64,000 nt of DNA from Hazenella coriacea (GCF_004341825.1 NZ_SMAG01000001.1:62001-126000), one strand, 5' to 3'. Shown: positions 1 through 8,835, counted from the first letter of the stretch. Program-made: numbers and translations. Notes: a model not told the origin generated them from the letters alone.

Positions 1-91
1 CCACCCTTCGATTCCGGGAGGAGGCAAAAGGCATCGAAGAAGCTCAAAGAAGAGTTGCCTCCTCTTTTCCTCCATCGAAGGGTTCCACTAA
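1..91. repeat. 91-bp hairpin repeat, copy 1
   Basis: A 91-bp unit that recurs at 20457-20547 with the same length and about 75 of 91 identical bases by hand count. It contains two nested inverted repeats: ACCCTTCGAT pairs with ATCGAAGGGT near the ends, and GAGGAGGCAA pairs with TTGCCTCCTC inside. The variable part is the apical loop. No reading frame or known riboswitch was recognised. It lies 3' of the dGTPase gene at the window edge, so its far-side context is unknown. Confidence 0.7.
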
Positions 92-177
92 ATTGCGGCA
101 CAAAGTCATTTCGTGCGAAATATCGACTCCAATCAAATGAGTGTTGATTTACGTTTCTTTACGATCATTCAACTAGA

Positions 178-1509
178 TTAACTCCAACTCTCCCCAAAAA
201 GTCTTGTATACATTTTCATAGCGAACGGATCAGTCATACCTGCGATATAGTCACAGACGAGACGTGCTTTATGGGCATCTGATGGGTCTTGGGATAACTT
301 TTCACGGTCATGTTCGGGTAATAATCTTTCTTCATTCATCATGGCTTGAAACATTTGTTGGATCATATAGCTCCCTTTCCAAGCGATGATCTGAACGGGT
401 TGTGATGAGATGACTTGATCGGCGACTACTTGCTTTAGTTCTGTAAGTAGCTGATTTAGATCATCGGGTAAGTATGCTACAAAACGTAAACGTGGCGATC
501 CAAGCTGTCCTATGTTTTCTTTGATCTGGATATGTGTAATAAATGTAGAGATAATCCGGGAAAAAATCTTTTTCAAACGATACTTAATATGATCGTGATC
601 TTCTTGGAGCTGTACTAAATCGTTCATTGCTTGCTCTAATTCAGGGTAAGCATGATTCGAAAAAGAACTTAATAGCTCTTTGAGTCGAGTAAGTCGGATC
701 AAGCCTAGATGGATCGCATCTTCAAAGTCATGAGTCCCATAAGCGATATCATCAGCTAATTCAATGATGGAACATTCAAATGTTCGGTGTTGAGTGAGTC
801 GATATCTCCCTTGTGCTGATGTAGCTTGTAGAAATTCCTTCTCCTCCTCCGAAAAGGGGGCTAATGCCCATTGAAAAGCTTCCTTTTCACTTTGAAATGC
901 GCTTGCTTTAGGCGGTAACTCTTGATTTTCTACTCTCTCCATAGCCTTATTCAATAGAATGGGATACTTCATCACGGACAATAACAATCCCCGGGTCACA
1001 TTTAGTCCGTTTTCTCGATCCCCTTCCAAGCGAGTAAGGATTCGAAAAGTATGTGCGTTTCCTTCAAATCCCCCAAATAATCTCATACATTGATGAAGAG
1101 CTTGTTCACCACGATGGCCAAAAGGTGGATGTCCTAGGTCATGCGCAAGAGCGGCTGCTTCGATCAGTGAGAGATCAAGAGCATATTCCTCTTTAAACAG
1201 AGGATGAAGGTGATTCAATGAGATGCCAATCCCACGAGCGATTTGCGCTACTTCCATGGAGTGTGTTAATCGGGTTCGATGAAAGTCTCCCACTTCCGAG
1301 GTGATCACTTGTGTTTTCGCTTGCAACCGGCGAAAGGCGGCACTATGAACAATCCGTCCATAATCTTTTTCAAACGGATCTCGGGCATCATATTTTTTAT
1401 GAGAAGAAGAAATCTGTCGTTCTTGGTCACTAGGTAAGTAAAATGGGTTTACATGCTTTTTTATTATCATAGACTGCTCCTTAGATGAATCTGGTTTATC
1501 ATACTTCAC
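178..1509 (-). CDS. dgt: Deoxyguanosinetriphosphate triphosphohydrolase-like protein
   Basis: Cytosolic HD-superfamily enzyme of 443 residues expected to hydrolyse dNTPs, classically dGTP, to the deoxynucleoside and triphosphate. Visible family signatures are the N-terminal RRLQAKTQV segment, the RTRLTHSMEVAQIARGIG helix and the metal-binding HDLGHPPFGHRGE motif; a second HD-type segment (ELADDIAYGTHDFED) follows near residue 250. The length suits the family. The start is GTG, preceded by AGAGGA at good spacing. It stands alone, with no operon partner visible. dNTP specificity cannot be told from sequence. Confidence 0.92.
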   Translation of the reverse strand: MKYDKPDSSKEQSMIIKKHVNPFYLPSDQERQISSSHKKYDARDPFEKDYGRIVHSAAFRRLQAKTQVITSEVGDFHRTRLTHSMEVAQIARGIGISLNHLHPLFKEEYALDLSLIEAAALAHDLGHPPFGHRGEQALHQCMRLFGGFEGNAHTFRILTRLEGDRENGLNVTRGLLLSVMKYPILLNKAMERVENQELPPKASAFQSEKEAFQWALAPFSEEEKEFLQATSAQGRYRLTQHRTFECSIIELADDIAYGTHDFEDAIHLGLIRLTRLKELLSSFSNHAYPELEQAMNDLVQLQEDHDHIKYRLKKIFSRIISTFITHIQIKENIGQLGSPRLRFVAYLPDDLNQLLTELKQVVADQVISSQPVQIIAWKGSYMIQQMFQAMMNEERLLPEHDREKLSQDPSDAHKARLVCDYIAGMTDPFAMKMYTRLFGESWS

Positions 1510-1681
1510 ACATTCCTCTTTATTCTCGAAAAGTAGTAGTATTACTTACTTTTCCTTTCATTCCCATTCTCTAAACCTACAGCTCTCTCAGATTTTTTAA
1601 TTACAAGTTAAAGGAATTAACATACAGAAATCAAATTATTAATAAAGAAAACCTAGGCTTCATTTAAAGGAGAGAATTTTA

Positions 1682-2374
1682 TTGTTCTATTTATCAACGA
1701 ACTGGGAGATGTGGGGTGCATTGGGGCAATGGGCGGGTGCTTTATTCACCGCCATAGCTGTCAGCGTTGCCCTTTGGCAAGTTCTTGAAATGAAGAAACA
1801 AGCACAACAAGATAAAGAACAGAAAGCTATCATTCGTTTTTTAAAAACTGATGGAAACCTCGAAATCATCTTAAATAATATAAATTCGGCTCCGATTTAT
1901 GTGAGTCAGTCACTTATCTTTCACATGTGTGAACATCCGTTTAGAAAAGAATTGTATTACGAACCCATGAACGACCCTCAAATCCAAACCGATTCTCCCA
2001 AGTTAATTGGTCATGGTGATGTATTTAAGACAATCATTCCCTTAGATCTCTTCTTAGATAAAGTTGATCAAAGTCGTTATTCGTTTTTTACAACTTATTT
2101 CATCTCTTCTTCAGGAATCGTTTTTCGACGTTCTATTTATATAGAGAAACGTCTGGAGGGAACTTTTGATTTGTATATTGCCAATGAACAGATGGAAACC
2201 CAAAATATAAAAGACATGAAATTATGGTACACCTTAATCAGAAATAATCAAGGCATTAAAGAACTTTCAATGAATGATCCTGATAACATCGTATATTCTC
2301 CACCCCCTATTCCAGATGATCCTACAAACTTGATGCAAGAGAGTCCTCGGGAGAATAGTCAAAAAAACAGTTAA
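1682..2374 (+). CDS. Hypothetical protein with one N-terminal membrane segment
   Basis: A 230-residue protein not recognised as a named family. The TTG start is supported by AAAGGAGAG about 8 bases upstream. Residues about 12-34 form one hydrophobic segment, followed by a charged KKQAQQDKEQK stretch typical of a cytoplasmic stop-transfer region, and then a mixed alpha/beta-looking domain with no visible catalytic motif. The C-terminus is proline-rich. It is a single-gene unit ending at a bidirectional terminator shared with the convergent ABC exporter. It resembles the many small bacterial membrane-anchored proteins of unknown function next to transport genes. Confidence 0.65.
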   Translation: MFYLSTNWEMWGALGQWAGALFTAIAVSVALWQVLEMKKQAQQDKEQKAIIRFLKTDGNLEIILNNINSAPIYVSQSLIFHMCEHPFRKELYYEPMNDPQIQTDSPKLIGHGDVFKTIIPLDLFLDKVDQSRYSFFTTYFISSSGIVFRRSIYIEKRLEGTFDLYIANEQMETQNIKDMKLWYTLIRNNQGIKELSMNDPDNIVYSPPPIPDDPTNLMQESPRENSQKNS

Positions 2375-2408
2375 GAAAATAGCCAAGGGATGAATGATTC
2401 ATGATGTA

Positions 2409-2439
2409 AAACAGGCGACCTTTGTCGGGTCGCCTGTTT
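2409..2439. terminator. Bidirectional terminator
   Basis: AAACAGGCGACC and GGTCGCCTGTTT form a perfect 12-bp stem with an 7-base loop between convergent genes, with T-rich flank on the right and A-rich on the left. Confidence 0.85.
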
Positions 2440-2451
2440 GTATGAATAAAT

Positions 2452-4200
2452 TTAGCTTGATGCTTCTACTACAGCACCGTATGTTTGCAACAGATACATT
2501 TTATGATAGAGTCCTTGTTTGGCCAATAACTCTTGATGAGTCCCTCTTTCCACAATCTCCCCACGATGGAGGACAAGGATTAGATCTGCATCTTGAATGG
2601 TAGAAAGACGGTGAGCGATGGCAATCGTCGTGCGACCTTTTCGCATTTTCTCAAGTGCTTCTTGAATCGCTTCCTCTGTTTCCGTATCGACACTAGCTGT
2701 CGCTTCGTCTAAGACTAAGATTTTGGGTTGCATAGCCATGGTACGAGCAAAAGAGATTAACTGCCTTTGCCCACTTGAAAATGTAGCTCCCCGTTCAACG
2801 ACAGGCTCATCATATTGGTGAGGTAGTTTTTCAATAAACGGAGCTGCTTGGACGAACTCAGCTGCTTCCTTCACTTGCTCATCTGTGATGGATTGATTGT
2901 GGAGACGAATGTTGCTTTTAATATCTCCCACAAATAGAAATGAATCTTGTAAGACGAGCCCTATTTTTTTACGCAACTCATCATTGTCATATTGCTGAAG
3001 CGGTTGACCATCAATTCGAATCTGTCCTCGTTCTACAGAATAAAAGTTCATTAACAAATTAATAATCGAGCTTTTACCACTTCCCGTATGACCCACTAAT
3101 GCGACCGTTTGCCCAGGTTCTGCTACAAATGAAATATTTTTTAAGACATCAGTCTTTCCATCGTAAGAAAAGGTAACTTGATCAAATTCAATGTGTCCTT
3201 CTTTAATCTCTGGAGAGCCTTCTCCTTGCTTATGAGGCGCAGCATCCGCTTCATCCAACAGTTTAAACACCCGCTCAGCAGAAACAATGGCGTTCTGGAA
3301 TTGAGGTAAGCGCATCATCACTTGATTGATCGGCTCAATAATTCGATCCATATAATTAATAAAAGTATAAATTACCCCAATTTGAACCGCTGCTGCGAAT
3401 GATTGATAGCCAAAGAAATTTAAGACACTGAACACTGCTAAAATGTATAAAATCTGCATCGCAGGACGTAATAAAAGACCAAACAATTTTATGTTTTTAA
3501 TTCCTGCTCGATAATGATCCTCGTTTAAATCAGCAAACTCCTTGCGAAGCCGCCTTTCTTGGCGTAAGGCTTGAATGATATTCATCCCTTGAATGGATTC
3601 ATTCAACTTTGCATTCATTTGACTTAATTTGGAACGTGAGATATGAAACACTTTGGAACTTAATTTACGATAAGCATTCATAATCACTCCGATGACTGGA
3701 AGAAGTAATAAGCACCAGAGTGCCAACTCCACATCCATCGTAAACATCGCAACAAAAGTGATCAAGATAAAGGTCACACTTTGCAAAAATGTGGATAATA
3801 CACTAATAAAGAGCTCCTTCACTGCTTCTGTATCATTGGTGATTCGTGAAACCAGTGATCCATCAGGTGTCCGATCGTAAAAAGAAAGCCCTAAATGCTG
3901 TACATGACTAAATACATCAATCCGAAGTTGTCTTACCACCCATTGGGCAATTTTTTGAAACCACAAGTATTGAAAATAGTGAAAGCCTACAGACAAAAGG
4001 AGCAAAATAAGAAAAATACCGATATAGGTGAAGATCACTTGTTGGGATAATTGCCGTGGTACAAGATGGTCATCAATAAAATAACCAACCAACCTCGGAA
4101 TAAATATATCTGCTCCTGTTGCTATTAACAACGCAAAAAAAGCGATCCAAAATTGTTTTTGATAGGGCTTTAAATAAGTAAGAAGTCGTTTCAGAACCAC
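2452..4200 (-). CDS. Heterodimeric multidrug ABC exporter, BmrD/YheH-like half
   Basis: Membrane exporter half-transporter of 582 residues: six predicted transmembrane helices (about residues 15-310) and a C-terminal nucleotide-binding domain with Walker A GHTGSGKSS, Q-loop, signature FSSGQRQ and Walker B LVLDEATASVD. The catalytic glutamate is present, whereas its partner encoded just upstream carries aspartate. This asymmetry is the hallmark of heterodimeric exporters such as B. subtilis BmrC/BmrD, where BmrD keeps the glutamate. It starts at GTG directly after the partner's stop codon, with the Shine-Dalgarno inside the upstream gene. Substrates cannot be deduced. Confidence 0.88.
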   Translation of the reverse strand: MVLKRLLTYLKPYQKQFWIAFFALLIATGADIFIPRLVGYFIDDHLVPRQLSQQVIFTYIGIFLILLLLSVGFHYFQYLWFQKIAQWVVRQLRIDVFSHVQHLGLSFYDRTPDGSLVSRITNDTEAVKELFISVLSTFLQSVTFILITFVAMFTMDVELALWCLLLLPVIGVIMNAYRKLSSKVFHISRSKLSQMNAKLNESIQGMNIIQALRQERRLRKEFADLNEDHYRAGIKNIKLFGLLLRPAMQILYILAVFSVLNFFGYQSFAAAVQIGVIYTFINYMDRIIEPINQVMMRLPQFQNAIVSAERVFKLLDEADAAPHKQGEGSPEIKEGHIEFDQVTFSYDGKTDVLKNISFVAEPGQTVALVGHTGSGKSSIINLLMNFYSVERGQIRIDGQPLQQYDNDELRKKIGLVLQDSFLFVGDIKSNIRLHNQSITDEQVKEAAEFVQAAPFIEKLPHQYDEPVVERGATFSSGQRQLISFARTMAMQPKILVLDEATASVDTETEEAIQEALEKMRKGRTTIAIAHRLSTIQDADLILVLHRGEIVERGTHQELLAKQGLYHKMYLLQTYGAVVEASS

Positions 4201-5955
4201 TTATGCCCTCCCTCCTTCTAAAACCAACGATTCCAGCTGTTGCTTCTCATACATGCCTTTATACCAACCATCTTTTTGCATTAGCTGTTGATGTGTTCCT
4301 CGTTCAATGATCTTTCCTTCTTCTAAAACAATGATCTGATCTGCTTGCTCTACTGCACTTAACCGGTGAGCGGAAATCAGAGTTGTTTTCTGTTGACGGT
4401 TCTGACGTAAGGATTCTAAGATGATATGTTCCGTTTTGGCATCAACCGCAGATAGCGAATCATCTAAAATCAATACTTCTGGGTCGAGGAGCAATGCACG
4501 GGCGATCGAAATTCGCTGTTTTTGACCACCTGAGAGAGTCACACCTCGCTCACCTACAACTGTTTGATAACCCTCTTTAAAATGAAGGATATCTTCATGA
4601 ATACAGGCTAACCTTGCTACCTCTTCAATCTCTGCTTGAGTCGCTTCTGGTTTCCCCAACGAGATATTTTCAGCGATTGTAGCAGAAAACAAAACGTGGT
4701 CTTGAGGAATATAGCCAATCGCTTCTCTTAAACGGCTCAGTCGATAATCAGTGATTGGTTTACCACCCATCAAAACCGAGTCTGAATCCGCATCAAATTC
4801 GCGCAATAATAATCGTAAAAATGTACTCTTTCCGCTCCCTGTTTTCCCGACAATCCCTAATGTTTGACCGGGAAGTAGCTTGACATGAATCTCCTGAAGT
4901 GACGGAACTGTAGTTTCTGGATAGCTAAACGAAGGTAATTGATAGGTAATCTCTCCAACAGGAACCATATCTAACGCATGCTCATGATCTTGGATATCTG
5001 CTGGCGTATTGAGTAATGCTTTCACCCGATCATTGGAAGCTCTACCACGCTCGACAATGTTAAATAACCATCCAAATGCCAACATCGGCCAAATCAAATG
5101 ACCTAAGTAAAGTATAAATTGAGTCAACTCTCCGATTGTAATCGTGTTATTTAAAACAATGTACGAACCAAAGGCTACAGTCAGAAAGTAAGAAAGACCC
5201 ACTACTAGCATAATCGTTGGATCAAATAATGAATCGATCCGTGCGACAGAGATATTTTTCTCAACGACATCATCCAGTAGATTTTCAAATTCCTTCTTCT
5301 CATCCTCTTCTTGTCCAAAAGCCTTCACAACTCGAACTCCTGAGATATTCTCTTGAACCTTATCATTGGTCATCGAAAAGGCTTCTTGGGCTTTATGAAA
5401 ACGTTTATGCAACATACTTCCATATTTACTCGTTGCCCACGCCATGAATGGCATAGGGATTAAGGCAATTAAGGTTAATTTCCAATCAATAAAAATCGCC
5501 ATTGTTAGGACGACAATTCCTCCCGAGATGATCGAGTCCGCTAAGGTTAAGACACCATCCCCAGCGGTCAATGTAATCGCCTCGATATCATTGGTCGAGT
5601 GAGCCATTAAGTCTCCTGTACGACGTTTGTGAAAAAATTGCGGGGACATCTTAGTAAAATGGTCATACAGACGGTTACGTAATAACCTTCCCAATCGCTT
5701 GGATGCACCAAACAACATGATTCTCCATAGATAACCACACACATATGTGAGTACAGCCACAAGTAAAGATAATCCAGTCCAATACATTAAAGTATTCGCT
5801 GTCAACGTTCCATTACTGATCTCATCAACAATCACTCGTACCGCATACGGTGTAAATAAGTGTAAAAGAGCAAGCACAAATAACACTAGAATTCCAAGAA
5901 GATAACTTCTTTTCTCTAACTTGAAGAACCACCATAAATCTTTAAAAATGCTCAC
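4201..5955 (-). CDS. Heterodimeric multidrug ABC exporter, BmrC/YheI-like half
   Basis: Half-transporter of 584 residues with an N-terminal six-helix membrane domain and a nucleotide-binding domain: Walker A GKTGSGKST, signature LSGGQKQRIS and Walker B LILDDSLSAVD. Aspartate replaces the catalytic glutamate, so its own ATP site is probably degenerate, as in BmrC. GTG at 5955 is chosen because AGAGGTG lies 9 bases before it; an upstream in-frame GTG at 5967 overlaps that site and is less likely. The gene follows a leader peptide and a terminator hairpin, and is immediately followed by its partner, so the two form one operon. Confidence 0.9.
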   Translation of the reverse strand: MSIFKDLWWFFKLEKRSYLLGILVLFVLALLHLFTPYAVRVIVDEISNGTLTANTLMYWTGLSLLVAVLTYVCGYLWRIMLFGASKRLGRLLRNRLYDHFTKMSPQFFHKRRTGDLMAHSTNDIEAITLTAGDGVLTLADSIISGGIVVLTMAIFIDWKLTLIALIPMPFMAWATSKYGSMLHKRFHKAQEAFSMTNDKVQENISGVRVVKAFGQEEDEKKEFENLLDDVVEKNISVARIDSLFDPTIMLVVGLSYFLTVAFGSYIVLNNTITIGELTQFILYLGHLIWPMLAFGWLFNIVERGRASNDRVKALLNTPADIQDHEHALDMVPVGEITYQLPSFSYPETTVPSLQEIHVKLLPGQTLGIVGKTGSGKSTFLRLLLREFDADSDSVLMGGKPITDYRLSRLREAIGYIPQDHVLFSATIAENISLGKPEATQAEIEEVARLACIHEDILHFKEGYQTVVGERGVTLSGGQKQRISIARALLLDPEVLILDDSLSAVDAKTEHIILESLRQNRQQKTTLISAHRLSAVEQADQIIVLEEGKIIERGTHQQLMQKDGWYKGMYEKQQLESLVLEGGRA

Positions 5956-5976
5956 AGTTTCCCCCACCTCTTTTCA

Positions 5977-6053
5977 AAAAAACAAAAAGAAGCCACATCC
6001 TAGAAAGGGATCGGCTTCTACCTGTAAATATATAACACTAACCATCAGAAGCC
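5977..6053 (-). promoter_or_regulatory. Terminator/antiterminator (attenuator) in the exporter leader
   Basis: On the minus strand AGAAGCCGATCC...GGATGTGGCTTCT forms a stem (5988-6019) followed by a run of U residues (5977-5987), an intrinsic terminator ahead of the exporter genes. A second GGCTTCT at 6047-6053, just upstream, can pair with the terminator's 5' arm AGAAGCC and would prevent its formation. A short translated leader precedes both. The arrangement matches ribosome-mediated attenuation as known for B. subtilis bmrBCD. The mechanism is inferred; the sequences are seen. Confidence 0.75.
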
Positions 6054-6089
6054 TATGTAGATAGGCAGAGCAACCGATGGCTAGGTATC

Positions 6090-6105
6090 ACCAAATGGAT
6101 TTGGT
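6090..6105 (-). promoter_or_regulatory. Small hairpin just after the leader-peptide stop
   Basis: ACCAAAT-GG-ATTTGGT forms a perfect 7-bp stem with a 2-base loop six bases beyond the leader stop codon. A ribosome paused near the stop would cover it, so it may be part of the attenuation switch. Confidence 0.45.
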
Positions 6106-6110
6106 ATTAA

Positions 6111-6224
6111 TTACCAAAAATAGAGATAATGGTACCTATGCAAGGGATGCTCCACGCCTTGATTTAGTTGGATGGACTGAACACGACGGTTGCCAACGAG
6201 TAAGTTCTTCACTACATTAATCAT
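6111..6224 (-). CDS. BmrB-like leader peptide of the exporter operon
   Basis: A 37-residue reading frame beginning MINVVKNLLVGNRRVQ, with a strong Shine-Dalgarno (AGGGAGG) 9 bases upstream of ATG. It ends in an aromatic-rich tail, YHYLYFW. It lies between a good promoter and the terminator/antiterminator ahead of the exporter genes. In B. subtilis the bmrCD exporter is preceded by bmrB, a translated leader whose ribosome pausing in the presence of translation-inhibiting antibiotics lets RNA polymerase pass the terminator. Position, size and architecture suggest the same role. Sequence homology to BmrB could not be checked. Confidence 0.72.
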   Translation of the reverse strand: MINVVKNLLVGNRRVQSIQLNQGVEHPLHRYHYLYFW

Positions 6225-6262
6225 GACGCGAAACCTCCCTTCACTAATTTTTTGGTAGTCTA

Positions 6263-6291
6263 ATCGTACACAATTTTTTCAAATTTGTAAA
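6263..6291 (-). promoter_or_regulatory. Possible secondary promoter for the leader/exporter operon
   Basis: TTTACA and TACGAT on the minus strand are separated by 17 bases, about 40 bases upstream of the leader start. Weaker than the promoter at 6350-6378. Confidence 0.35.
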
Positions 6292-6349
6292 GAGATATAT
6301 TTACAAACTTGGGATGAGGTTGAAAATACTATAGTTGCTAGATGTCTCC

Positions 6350-6378
6350 ATTATACGAACGTTCGAGAAATCGTTCAA
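6350..6378 (-). promoter_or_regulatory. SigA-type promoter for leader peptide and exporter operon
   Basis: On the minus strand TTGAAC (6373-6378) and TATAAT (6350-6355) are separated by exactly 17 bases. The spacer holds the palindrome CGAACGTTCG (6356-6365). Transcription would begin near 6343, giving about 120 nt before the leader peptide. Confidence 0.72.
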
Positions 6379-6390
6379 GAACATCCGTTC
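6379..6390. promoter_or_regulatory. LexA-box-like operator GAAC-N4-GTTC
   Basis: GAACATCCGTTC abuts the -35 element of the exporter promoter. With its flanks it matches the B. subtilis LexA/DinR consensus CGAAC-RNRY-GTTYC at 13 of 14 positions on the minus strand. A second related palindrome lies in the promoter spacer. Binding by LexA is inference; another dimeric regulator is possible. Confidence 0.4.
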
Positions 6391-6416
6391 GAATCATGTT
6401 TTCTTGAACTCCCATG

Positions 6417-7343
6417 TCAGCCCCCATGAGCTCGTTCAGAATCTTTTCTCCATCTTACAGAATACTCTTTCACTAATTTGATCCACTCTTGAAGAGCTGG
6501 AGAAATCCATCTGTTTGAGTGATAACATAATTTCGTTGAAATTGGATAAGGTTGCTCATTCCAATTAAGACAGACTAATTTTCCTTCTTGAATCTCTTGA
6601 TGTACGGTTACTCGCGGTAATAAACCAATTCCTAATCCTGCTGAGATACAATTTTTGATGGCCTCAAGACTCCAAAATTCATAACTTTGATCCACTTTTA
6701 CCCCATGAGAACATAGATAATGTTCAAACATCGTGCGATAACTACAACCTGTTTCTGTATGCAAAAAAGTTTCTGTCCGAAGATGATCAACGGTTACCTT
6801 CTCTACTGAAGCCAGCGGATGATCAATGGGGGCAACTATCACCAGGGGCTCTTTCACTAATTCATGAATGACTAGATCTTTTTCCTCCCCATGCTGATCC
6901 GTTTCCATTAGAAAGGAGATATCTAACTCTCCCTCACTGACCATTCTCCTCATCACCCAACAGACTCCTGGTTGTAAGACAATCTTCACATGAGGAAAGC
7001 GACTCCGATATTCTTGGATCACAGGTGGTAGACGAAAAGCTGCCAATGATTCAGGAGCACCAATCACTAACTTCCCACTCGGCTCTCCTGAGGATCGTAG
7101 TACAGATTTAGCCTCATCATGAATTTGCAACAATTGGTTCGCATATCTGAGTAATTGTTCACCAGCAACTGTGAGGATAATTTTTTTACCCACTCGATCA
7201 AATAAGGGAACTCCCAATTCGTCCTCTAATGCTTTGATCTGAGCCGTAACACTGGATTGTGCATATCCCATCTCCTCAGCCGCTCGTGTCATTCCTTCTA
7301 GTTCTACAACCTTTTTAAAAGTCTGCAATTGCCGTATCTCCAT
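6417..7343 (-). CDS. LysR-family transcriptional regulator
   Basis: A 308-residue LysR-type regulator. Residues 1-60 hold the winged helix-turn-helix (MEIRQLQTFKKVVE...GMTRAAEEMGYAQSSVTAQIKALEDELGVPLFDR), followed by the periplasmic-binding-like effector domain (about 90-300). The start at 7343 is chosen because GGGAGG lies 7 bases before that ATG; the longer frame has no ribosome site. It is divergent from a YjeH-like amino-acid exporter, sharing a 150-bp intergenic region, so it probably controls that gene in response to an amino acid, as is usual for LysR/exporter pairs. The effector is unknown. Confidence 0.9.
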   Translation of the reverse strand: MEIRQLQTFKKVVELEGMTRAAEEMGYAQSSVTAQIKALEDELGVPLFDRVGKKIILTVAGEQLLRYANQLLQIHDEAKSVLRSSGEPSGKLVIGAPESLAAFRLPPVIQEYRSRFPHVKIVLQPGVCWVMRRMVSEGELDISFLMETDQHGEEKDLVIHELVKEPLVIVAPIDHPLASVEKVTVDHLRTETFLHTETGCSYRTMFEHYLCSHGVKVDQSYEFWSLEAIKNCISAGLGIGLLPRVTVHQEIQEGKLVCLNWNEQPYPISTKLCYHSNRWISPALQEWIKLVKEYSVRWRKDSERAHGG

Positions 7344-7416
7344 GATTTTTCCTCCCATCAAAAAAAATGATCGAATCGAACATATATATCTATTTTACTG
7401 ATTCATAGTCCATTCG

Positions 7417-7429
7417 ATAAGATCCTTAT
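7417..7429. promoter_or_regulatory. Candidate LysR operator
   Basis: ATAAG-ATC-CTTAT is an interrupted palindrome of the T-N11-A class recognised by LysR-type regulators, centrally placed between the divergent regulator and exporter genes. Confidence 0.4.
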
Positions 7430-7493
7430 TAAGGTGAATGTACAAGAAATCATTTTTCCGTACAAAGATTAACATCCTGAGGGAGGATAAAAA

Positions 7494-8771
7494 ATGTCTC
7501 ACAAACCCAAACTACAACAAACTATTCGTTTACCTCAAGCTATTGCACTCTATGTGGGAGCTGTGATGGGCTCAGGCATCTTATTAGTTCCTGGACTGGC
7601 CGCAGAAATCGCAGGACCCGCTTCCCTCATCGCTTGGGGAGGTATGGTACTCCTCATTGTTCCAATGGCTCTCGTCATGGGCTTATTAACTGCTCGTCAT
7701 CCTCATGCAGGTGGGGTTTCTCATTTTACTTCCCTTGCGTTTGGTCAAACAGCAAGCATTTATGTCGGTTGGTTTTTTCTGATGTCTGTGGGCATTGGTG
7801 CTCCAGTGACAGCTCTCATAGGGGCAGGTTATTTAAGTAGTGCTTTTCAATGGAATTCAACAGGAAGAATCGTCATCTCCATCTTCATTTTATTGTTAGC
7901 CCTTTTTATAAACTTTCGCGGAATGAAGTTAAGCGGTCAACTGCAAGTTTGGATTGTACTCAGTATTATTGGCATTTTGATCTTATTCATTGTGGGTTCC
8001 ATCCCCCATTTGGACTCCAATCATCTTCAACCGTTTATGCCTTCTGGTTGGAAAGGCATCGGGCAAGCGGTCTCTTTACTCTTTTGGTGCTTCATCGGTT
8101 GGGAAGCGATCTCCCATTTGTCTGAGGAATTTGAGAAACCAAAACGAGATTCGATCCTTGGAGTCATCATTGCGGCTATCATAGTAGGAACTTTATACTT
8201 TTTTACAGCATTATCAACTGTTTTGACTCACAGTTATGGGGATGGGGCTGGAGAAGTTCCATTACTTCTTTTGATGAATACAATCTTTGGAGTAAGTGGC
8301 AAATGGATCATAGGCGTGATGAGTTTTTTCATTTGTACAGCGACTGTGATTGCCTATGTAGGTGCAGCATCAAGACTTGCATTTGCTTTAGCCCGGGATG
8401 GATTTGCTCCAAGCTGGATAAGGATGCAATCTTCACAAACTAAAACTCCAACTGGTGGTTTAATCTTTTTATTTTTCGTTTTCACAGTGGTTATTCTGAT
8501 TTTTTCTTCTGGGTGGATCTCATTATCCACTTTAATCCAACTACCTAATGCCACATTTATTCTAACCTACTTGATTGGTTGCGCAGCAGGAATCCGCCTT
8601 CTTCAAAATAAATGGGAAAAAGGAATCAGTTGGATCTCTTTTATCTTTACTGGAGCCCTGCTCCCTTTTGTTGGTTGGGCAATCTTTTATCCGATTCTGA
8701 TTGGGCTTCTAATCTGGGTCGCTATCCTTCTTCGTAAGCGTACCAAGAGAACCTCATCTACAGAAGTATAA
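7494..8771 (+). CDS. APC-superfamily amino-acid exporter, YjeH-like
   Basis: A 425-residue integral membrane protein with about twelve hydrophobic segments. The N-terminal GAVMGSGILLVPGLAAEIAGP region is the conserved first helix of the amino acid-polyamine-organocation superfamily. The following RHPHAGGVSHFTSLAFG resembles E. coli YjeH, a methionine and branched-chain amino-acid exporter. The start ATG follows GAGGGAGGA. The divergent LysR gene supports effector-inducible efflux. Direction and substrate are inferred from the YjeH resemblance only; a permease role in uptake is not excluded. Confidence 0.8.
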   Translation: MSHKPKLQQTIRLPQAIALYVGAVMGSGILLVPGLAAEIAGPASLIAWGGMVLLIVPMALVMGLLTARHPHAGGVSHFTSLAFGQTASIYVGWFFLMSVGIGAPVTALIGAGYLSSAFQWNSTGRIVISIFILLLALFINFRGMKLSGQLQVWIVLSIIGILILFIVGSIPHLDSNHLQPFMPSGWKGIGQAVSLLFWCFIGWEAISHLSEEFEKPKRDSILGVIIAAIIVGTLYFFTALSTVLTHSYGDGAGEVPLLLLMNTIFGVSGKWIIGVMSFFICTATVIAYVGAASRLAFALARDGFAPSWIRMQSSQTKTPTGGLIFLFFVFTVVILIFSSGWISLSTLIQLPNATFILTYLIGCAAGIRLLQNKWEKGISWISFIFTGALLPFVGWAIFYPILIGLLIWVAILLRKRTKRTSSTEV

Positions 8772-8835
8772 AGCATCTATCATTAATCGAAGCTATTTAA
8801 AATTAGATAATAACTTTCCTCCAAACAACTCCCTT

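Noticed and set aside
1-100. T-box or c-di-AMP riboswitch in the hairpin repeat
   Set aside because: The AGGGT-CCACTAA segment does not match T-box (AGGGTGG-ACCGCG) or known c-di-AMP consensus; no suitable downstream gene.
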